From Calditrichota bacterium (GTDB lineage: Bacteria; Zhuqueibacterota; Zhuqueibacteria; Residuimicrobiales; Krinioviventaceae), in assembly GCA_003818595.1 (NCBI GenBank), contig RPQV01000071.1:1-10453 (forward strand): a DNA stretch of 10,453 nucleotides, in the 5' to 3' direction. The position numbers were made by a program, and so were the translations under genes. The notes under the pieces are model-generated. The model was not told where the DNA came from. It worked only from the letters and a program-made list of their open reading frames with translations, and did no database searches. Below, piece by piece: positions 5,940 to 10,453 of the stretch (position 1 is its first letter; each line of letters starts with the position of its first letter).

Positions 5940-8411
5940 TTATTTGATCTTATTGTTCGTGGTTCCCGGCTGATTCTGCGTGGGAGTTCGAAGCGCCTTG
6001 TTCTTTTCAGGCTGAGCGGAAGAACTGGAATCCTGACTGCTATTGACCCCATTTTCCGCAGGCGGCTGCGCTGGTGAAGATGTCTCTTTAAGCGAATCGG
6101 TCACCGTCGTTGAAGAATCGCCTTCAACAACATTGGGCGCATTTTGCCGGGACTGGGGCGGCGCCGCTTCATTTGTTTTCGTTGAATCTTTTGTCAGCGT
6201 CAAATTTGACTGTTCGCCAGCGCCGTTGAGAGTTCCCTCGGCGGGAGGCTTGAGGTCCCCCGAGGTCGAGTCCTCGACAGTCGTTTCCGCTTTGGCGGCG
6301 GCAGCGAGTTTATCCTTTTCAACCTGTTCAATCTTTGCGAGCGAATCCGCTATGGCTTTTTCTTTTGCCTCTTTTTGTTTACGAACCTGATCGACTGCTG
6401 CCAGTTTAGGCTTTACTTTATTGATCAGAGGAGAGTCGGGATAGCGAACGACCAAAGATTCATAAGCGGCGACCGCTTCCTCAAGACGAAACAGGGAGGT
6501 CTCATAATACCAGGCCTTCGCATAGGCGGCTTTTTGCGCGAAATCAGAGGTTGGAAAAGTTTTCTGCACGGAATCAAAGATTGCGAAAGCGAGAGTATAG
6601 TTTTGATGCTCGAAAATCTCATTTTCGGCCTGTTGAAAAAGCACCGCCGCCGAGTCGACACGGTCGGCGTTCAGCGGCAGGCCGAGAATTTTGCGCGCTC
6701 CCTCAGCATGCTGAGTATCGGGAAAGAGCTCGACAATGTTCTGCAGTACCAGTTTTGACAACGAAGTATCTTTCAGCACCTCTTTATAGATATAAGATAA
6801 GGAATACAGAGCACGAGCGGTTTGAGTGCTGTCGACATGTCTGTCAACGACCACCTGGTAATACTTGATGGCTGAATCCGGCAGATTGAAGCTGAACATC
6901 AGCACTTCCGCCAAAGAGAGAAATTTTCCCGACAGCTCCTTTTCCTTTTTCAGCTTTTCTTCTTCTGCCTGCTTGGCCAATTGAGTGCTGTCGACCTGAA
7001 CCGCCGCCAACTTGGTGCTGTCAGTCGCCGTTGAATCGCCCAGAGCCGCTGATTCCAGCTCTTTGGCTTTAGCCGCTTCCTGTCGCAGACGATCGGATTC
7101 GGTTAAATCAGTTAAGGTGATCGGGGGAGGACGGTCACGCCCGATATAATTCACCCACATGCCGTCCATACTCATTTCGATGGGGCCATCGTCGCGCACA
7201 TCTTCTTTGCCGTTTCCACCGGCCTCGCTGGTTGAATCAGTATCAACTGCCTTTCCTTCCAGTCTGGCGATGTCATTGCGCAATTCCAGCAATGTGCGGA
7301 TATTGTTTGATCGTTCCTGCGCCCGGGGTGCGATCAACGAACTGGAAAATTCACTTCTCACCAAATCATAATTTTCTTTGGCTTTTTTATAATCGCTGCG
7401 GATAAATTCCTCCACCTCCGCCAAGGCGTAATAGGCCCGCGCCGATGCGTCGGTGCGCTTGTGCAGCTCGATAATTTCATCATACCATTTGAGCGCTTCC
7501 GCCAGGTCGCCCTTTTGGCGCAGATTCTCGGCCAGCTCCAGCTTGATGCGGGGTATACGCTTTTCCTCAAATTCTTTCGACAGCAAAGAACGAAACGTTT
7601 TGATCGCCCGATCATAATCTCCGGACAGGCTATAAGCCTGAGCCAATTTGAACATAGCCTGCGAATTAAAGTCTTCATTGGGAGCTTCTTTGATGGCTTT
7701 GCGAAAGACTTCGGGGGCTTCTTCATATTGCTTCAAACGGATGAGACAGTCCCCCAGGCGATAAAGAGACATTGCCTGGATCAATTTATCATCTGCGGAT
7801 CGGGATGAGCTGCGAAAGTTTTCCGCCGCTTTTACAAAATTTTGCTTCTGCAGATACAATCCCCCAAGCTCATATTTCGCTTGTTCACGAACCCTTTTGG
7901 GTACATTTTCATCATCTGCCAGATCTGTTAATTGTTGTTCGGCGATGTCATAATTCTCCATCCCGATAAATGTTCTCGCCTTGAGCAAGCGGGCTTCGGG
8001 AACGAAATCGCTGTTGGGATAGAGCTGCATCAATTCATCAAATTTGCGGTCTGCCTTTTTGAAGTCTCTTCGATAGTAAAAACACTTGCCCAACAATATC
8101 AGCGCATCATCAACCCATCGACTTTCAGGGAAATATTCCAAAACGCGTGAAGCCCTTTCGATGGCCTGCTGATATTTTTGCATTTCCTGTTGTCCCGCGC
8201 GATTCTGTTCATCGGCGCCGGAGCGGCCCGTCTTTTTCAGCTGCTCTTCTTCTTCAGCGGAGAGTTCAACGACCTGGGTCTTTTCCCGTTTTTTCCGTTC
8301 CTTTTCCGCATCTTTGTAAAACTTGGTCGCATTATAAAATGTATTATAATAGGCGCATCCGGAGAACAGGAACAAAAACGGCAATAAAATTATCGATATT
8401 TTGCTTTTCAT
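5940..8411 (-). CDS. large TPR-repeat lipoprotein with Ser/Thr/Pro-rich tail
   Basis: The product is 823 residues from ATG 8411. That start gives a clean lipoprotein signal, MKSKISIILLPFLFLFSGC (Cys19), whereas an upstream TTG at 8450 would bury it and overlap the sirtuin. The mature protein begins CAYYNTFYNATKFYKDA, then a charged coiled-coil-like stretch (about 34-85). Helical TPR/BamD-like repeats run over about 78-375, each with the small-large pattern and turns such as YFPESRWVDDA, LYPNSDFVPEA, GDYDRAIKTF and GDLAEALKWY. A linker at 385-500 has several DST motifs and a KAKELE helix. A second repeat block spans about 500-675 (FNLPDSAIKYYQVVV, LFPDTQHAEGA, TFPTSDFAQKA, RYPDSPLINK). The last 145 residues are low-complexity, rich in S, T, P, Q and N. 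It should be anchored to a membrane on the periplasmic side as a scaffold or assembly factor. The overall plan recalls the gliding/type 9 secretion lipoprotein SprE/PorW, but this is only a resemblance. No strong Shine-Dalgarno is seen. Confidence 0.85.
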   Translation of the reverse strand: MKSKISIILLPFLFLFSGCAYYNTFYNATKFYKDAEKERKKREKTQVVELSAEEEEQLKKTGRSGADEQNRAGQQEMQKYQQAIERASRVLEYFPESRWVDDALILLGKCFYYRRDFKKADRKFDELMQLYPNSDFVPEARLLKARTFIGMENYDIAEQQLTDLADDENVPKRVREQAKYELGGLYLQKQNFVKAAENFRSSSRSADDKLIQAMSLYRLGDCLIRLKQYEEAPEVFRKAIKEAPNEDFNSQAMFKLAQAYSLSGDYDRAIKTFRSLLSKEFEEKRIPRIKLELAENLRQKGDLAEALKWYDEIIELHKRTDASARAYYALAEVEEFIRSDYKKAKENYDLVRSEFSSSLIAPRAQERSNNIRTLLELRNDIARLEGKAVDTDSTSEAGGNGKEDVRDDGPIEMSMDGMWVNYIGRDRPPPITLTDLTESDRLRQEAAKAKELESAALGDSTATDSTKLAAVQVDSTQLAKQAEEEKLKKEKELSGKFLSLAEVLMFSFNLPDSAIKYYQVVVDRHVDSTQTARALYSLSYIYKEVLKDTSLSKLVLQNIVELFPDTQHAEGARKILGLPLNADRVDSAAVLFQQAENEIFEHQNYTLAFAIFDSVQKTFPTSDFAQKAAYAKAWYYETSLFRLEEAVAAYESLVVRYPDSPLINKVKPKLAAVDQVRKQKEAKEKAIADSLAKIEQVEKDKLAAAAKAETTVEDSTSGDLKPPAEGTLNGAGEQSNLTLTKDSTKTNEAAPPQSRQNAPNVVEGDSSTTVTDSLKETSSPAQPPAENGVNSSQDSSSSAQPEKNKALRTPTQNQPGTTNNKIK

Positions 8412-8422
8412 ATTATCGTTAT

Positions 8423-9172
8423 TTACGAATCCATCAACACCTTTTGCCAAAGTCGGGGTAAAATCTCCCCCGCTTTGCCCCGCAAGCTGGCATGAACGAC
8501 GTTTGACAGGTCAGTAGGTTCCAGATTGATTTCGATCACATAGGCGCCGCGCTCCAGAGCCTCATAAGGCAATTGCGCAGCCGGATAGACCACAGCGGAC
8601 GTGCCGATCGAAAAATAAACATCCGCCTGTCGGGCGACCTGGACGGATTCCGTCAGTGCCGCTTCGGGAAGCATCTCTCCAAACCAGACAATGTCTGGTC
8701 TGATCAATCCGCCGCAATGACAGCGCGGAGGGGTCGTTACTTCCGCAACAGGGTCGACCTCGGCCATTTCACCGCAATCTGTGCAGCGGTTGCGGAGGAT
8801 GCTTCCATGCAGCTCCTGGACGCAGCGGCTTCCGGCGCGTTGGTGTAGGCCGTCAATATTTTGAGTGCTCACGGCAAACCGAGGATAATGGTTTTCCATT
8901 GCCGCCAAGGTGAAATGAGCAGCGTTGGGCTGCACCGACAGGATGATTTCGCGGCGATGGTTATACCATTCCAGAATTCGTTCCGGATTGCGCATGAACG
9001 CCTGCATACTGGCTAATTCCAGCGGATTGATTTTGTTCCAGATACCATTCTCGCCCCGAAAGGTAGCCACACCGCTTTCAGCAGATATTCCGGCGCCGCT
9101 GAGCACGCCGACGTGCTGTGCGTGTCTGCAAACCTGAACCACTTGTTCGAGGATTTCCATATCGGCCTTCAT
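8423..9172 (-). CDS. cobB: NAD-dependent protein deacylase (sirtuin, SIR2/CobB family)
   Basis: Sirtuins remove acyl groups from lysines while consuming NAD+. This 249-residue cytoplasmic protein has the full core: GVLSGAGISAESGVATFRG (22-40) for NAD binding, TQNIDGLHQRAG (103-114), the catalytic His122 in ELHGS, zinc ligands C130 and C133 plus C151 and C153 (CTDC ... CHC), RPDIVWFGEMLPE (158-170), GTSAVVYPAA (190-199) and INLEPT (215-220). EWYNHRRE (68-75) supplies Tyr70 and Arg73, the Y-x-x-R pair that binds negatively charged acyl groups in SIRT5 and E. coli CobB. Desuccinylase as well as deacetylase activity is therefore plausible. It is the first gene of the minus-strand block, 11 bp before the TPR gene. 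The start could be 9172 (AGAGG only 3 nt away) or Met5 at 9160 (AAGG with 5-nt spacing). Both keep the whole domain. Confidence 0.95.
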   Translation of the reverse strand: MKADMEILEQVVQVCRHAQHVGVLSGAGISAESGVATFRGENGIWNKINPLELASMQAFMRNPERILEWYNHRREIILSVQPNAAHFTLAAMENHYPRFAVSTQNIDGLHQRAGSRCVQELHGSILRNRCTDCGEMAEVDPVAEVTTPPRCHCGGLIRPDIVWFGEMLPEAALTESVQVARQADVYFSIGTSAVVYPAAQLPYEALERGAYVIEINLEPTDLSNVVHASLRGKAGEILPRLWQKVLMDS

Positions 9173-9227
9173 GCACCTCTTTTAATTGCCGGAAACACAT
9201 TTCGGTTCCCGAATAATGTCGGCATGG

Positions 9228-9258
9228 TAAAATTAGCAAGTAAAATGTTAAGAATCAA
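9228..9258 (-). promoter_or_regulatory. candidate promoter of the sirtuin-TPR-pyrKD-rlpA-cdsA operon
   Basis: On the minus strand TTGATT (9258-9253) is followed after 17 nt by TAATTT. Read in the Bacteroidota way it is TTG, 20 nt, TAATTTTA, one base off TAnnTTTG. It would give a leader of about 50 nt ahead of the start at 9172. No other promoter-sized gap exists inside the operon. This is pattern matching only. Confidence 0.4.
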
Positions 9259-9420
9259 TATTTTTTGATCGGTTAAGCGAATGCGGCAGAAAGGGCGCCA
9301 CCCCGGACGTCATCATAGAAATCGTTCGAAACATCTTCATGGTGTGAACCGTCTAGCTAGTCAAATGTTTGCGCTTTACCCGAACAGGTAGATCGGAGGC
9401 CAAGCTGATACTTTCAACTT

Positions 9421-9432
9421 TCCCGGCCGGGA
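9421..9432. repeat. 12-bp perfect palindrome
   Basis: TCCCGGCCGGGA reads the same on both strands and is a GC-rich island in an AT-rich intergenic stretch. It has no loop and no T-tract, so it is not a terminator. A dimeric regulator's operator is possible but unproven. Confidence 0.45.
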
Positions 9433-9515
9433 GTCTTTATGAAAAACTTTATAATATAGGATAGCGCAAATCTATTTCGATAATAATTGATCTTCCCCGA
9501 CATAGTATTTGCAAA

Positions 9516-9546
9516 TTTGGATATAATATTATAAATTGTATGTTTG
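9516..9546 (+). promoter_or_regulatory. candidate Bacteroidota-type promoter of the membrane fusion gene
   Basis: TTTG (9516-9519), a 19-nt spacer and TATGTTTG (9539-9546) match the Bacteroidota housekeeping promoter pattern TTTG/TAnnTTTG exactly at every fixed base. Transcription would start near 9553, leaving about 55 nt of leader before the ATG at 9609. An overlapping TATAAT at 9522-9527 is an alternative -10 but has no good -35 at 17 nt. Confidence 0.5.
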
Positions 9547-9565
9547 AATATATTTTTGTTTCCCC

Positions 9566-9587
9566 GATAAATCAATAAAGATAAATC
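9566..9587 (+). repeat. two direct copies of GATAAATC
   Basis: The 8-mer GATAAATC occurs at 9566-9573 and again at 9580-9587, 14 bp apart start to start, in the presumed leader just ahead of the membrane fusion gene. It may be a regulator site or chance in AT-rich DNA. Confidence 0.4.
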
Positions 9588-9608
9588 TCACATGAACGTG
9601 ATTCCAAA

Positions 9609-10453
9609 ATGAAGAGTTTAAATAAAAAGACAATCGGTTTTTGGATCTTGATTGTTGTCACGGTGTTGGTTGTTTTATCGCTCATCGTTCGATTCAATGA
9701 AAAAATAACCGGGCCGGCAAGAATTGCCTCACAATATGAATGGACGATTGTTCACCTGGAGCAGGACAAGCTCAGTACGCTCTTGAAAAGCAACGGTTTG
9801 ATTCAAAAGCAGCAGGTCGAGTTATTCCACCTGAGTCGTCCAGACTATATTACGTTTTCCCTCAAAGACGGATTAACAATTGGTCAGTCGTTGAATCAAG
9901 GGGAGTTGGTTGCCCAGTTTATTTCTCTTGAGGATCAATACCGCATCACCAATCTGCAGGGTGATCTGGCACAAGCCAGAGCTCAGCTCAGTGCTCAAAG
10001 CACCGGGCTCAAGCGAGCCCAGCAGGAAGAAGCAGATCAGGAGCTGCAATTCTCAAAAGCGCAATTAGCAGCTTATCGGCCGATTGTCGAACGCCAGCGG
10101 GAGTTGTACAACAAACAAGTCATCAGCAGGCAGGAACTCGAAATTACCGAAGCGCAGAATCAGCTCTATGAAATCGAGGTGGCTTTGCGGGAAGCCGGTT
10201 TGCGCTCAGCCAGGTCAGGAGAGAAATCTGAACTTTTATCGATTATTCAGACGCAAATAACCGCTGCCGCCAGCGAGTTATCCCTGCTCAACAGCAAGGC
10301 AGCAGCCTCAATGATTCATGCTCCGTTTTCCGGGATTTTGGTCCAGCCCGTTGACAGCCTGGGAGAAAAACTTCATCTCTGTAAAAATGACACATTTGTG
10401 GTGCAGATGCCGGTTGATGCGGCTCATATTCATTCGGTGAAAGCAGGACAGCC
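9609..10453 (+). CDS. HlyD-family membrane fusion (periplasmic adaptor) protein, 3' end outside window
   Basis: From ATG 9609 the frame stays open to the window end, giving 281 residues with no stop. No earlier in-frame start exists after the TAA at 9582. A short cytoplasmic N-terminus leads to one membrane segment (FWILIVVTVLVVLSLIV, 11-27). A first half of a barrel-sandwich/lipoyl-like domain follows (about 75-105, with SLKDGLTIGQSLNQGELVAQ). A long coiled-coil hairpin rich in Gln, Ala and Glu spans about 108-232, then comes the second lipoyl half (SMIHAPFSGILVQPVDSLGEKL region, 235-256) and the start of the beta-barrel (FVVQMPVDAAHIHSVKAGQ). This order is that of adaptor subunits of ABC, RND or type 1 secretion systems, which bridge an inner-membrane pump to an outer-membrane channel. 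The partner should be encoded to the right. No Shine-Dalgarno precedes the start. Confidence 0.85.
   Translation, partial: MKSLNKKTIGFWILIVVTVLVVLSLIVRFNEKITGPARIASQYEWTIVHLEQDKLSTLLKSNGLIQKQQVELFHLSRPDYITFSLKDGLTIGQSLNQGELVAQFISLEDQYRITNLQGDLAQARAQLSAQSTGLKRAQQEEADQELQFSKAQLAAYRPIVERQRELYNKQVISRQELEITEAQNQLYEIEVALREAGLRSARSGEKSELLSIIQTQITAAASELSLLNSKAAASMIHAPFSGILVQPVDSLGEKLHLCKNDTFVVQMPVDAAHIHSVKAGQ

Larger units (their letters stand above)
9173..9608. other. divergent intergenic region without a convincing gene
   Basis: These 436 bp separate the minus-strand sirtuin operon from the plus-strand membrane fusion protein. The half near 9609 is strongly AT-rich. It contains candidate promoters in both directions (listed separately), a 12-bp perfect palindrome (9421-9432), a small hairpin TTCGG-TTC-CCGAA (9201-9213) in the presumed operon leader, and two copies of GATAAATC (9566-9573, 9580-9587). 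A 36-codon ORF at 9281-9391 lacks a ribosome site and has a biased Arg/His composition, so it is not called. I see no tRNA, riboswitch or clear rho-independent terminator. Confidence 0.7.

Noticed and set aside
5927..6052. An N-terminal extension of pyrK to 6052.
   Set aside because: The extra residues run inside the 3' end of the TPR gene and do not look like PyrK. AAGGA before 5926 marks the true start.
8412..8450. A TTG start of the TPR lipoprotein at 8450.
   Set aside because: It would overlap the sirtuin gene and add 13 residues ahead of a complete lipoprotein signal peptide.
9281..9391. A 36-codon plus-strand ORF in the divergent intergenic region.
   Set aside because: No ribosome site, a composition dominated by Arg and His, no recognisable motif, and a position upstream of the predicted plus-strand promoter.
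9388..9395. The string TAGATCGG, recalling the start of a common sequencing adapter.
   Set aside because: The match breaks off after eight bases (AGATCGGAGG rather than AGATCGGAAG), so it is chance and not adapter carry-over.
9740..9931. A 63-codon plus-strand ORF.
   Set aside because: It is out of frame inside the membrane fusion gene, which has the coherent domain structure.

Overview
The window reads as chromosome of a Gram-negative (diderm) bacterium with mid-range GC, most likely in or near the FCB supergroup (Bacteroidota/Ignavibacteria/Calditrichota/KSB1-like lineages). Three things support this. There are predicted lipoproteins and an outer-membrane protein C-terminus. A large TPR lipoprotein begins its mature part with CAYYNTFYN, a motif I associate with such lineages. 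Two promoter-like sites in the last intergenic region fit the Bacteroidota TTG/TAnnTTTG pattern. Shine-Dalgarno sites are common here, which argues against a typical Bacteroidota genome that has largely lost them. The phylum is inferred, not proven.

Layout. Positions 3-623 (+) hold the C-terminal part of an outer-membrane beta-barrel-like protein. The 258 bp that follow contain a good ribosome binding site and the signal peptide of a tiny secreted protein or lipoprotein whose frame is broken (677-821). Next on the plus strand are a Tat-exported FAD-dependent oxidoreductase (881-2350) and a DUF1810 protein (2399-2863). These converge on a six-gene minus-strand block.

The minus-strand block, in transcription order, is a sirtuin deacylase (9172-8423), an 823-residue TPR lipoprotein (8411-5940), pyrK (5926-5087), pyrD (5094-4177), a short RlpA-type lipoprotein (4175-3750) and cdsA (3726-2899). 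Gaps are 1-23 bp and pyrK/pyrD overlap by 8 bp, so this is almost certainly one operon. PyrK and PyrD together form the NAD-dependent type 1B dihydroorotate dehydrogenase of pyrimidine synthesis. CdsA consumes CTP, the end product of that pathway, to make CDP-diacylglycerol. RlpA and the TPR lipoprotein belong to the envelope. The operon therefore mixes nucleotide supply, phospholipid synthesis, envelope building and NAD-dependent protein deacylation.

A 436-bp AT-rich divergent intergenic region (9173-9608) carries candidate promoters for both directions. A HlyD-type membrane fusion protein then starts at 9609 (+) and runs off the window end. I see no rRNA, tRNA, CRISPR array, insertion sequence or prophage. 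Most of the window is ordinary housekeeping; the points most worth a second look are the broken mini-gene, the operon's composition with its TPR lipoprotein, and the divergent promoter region.
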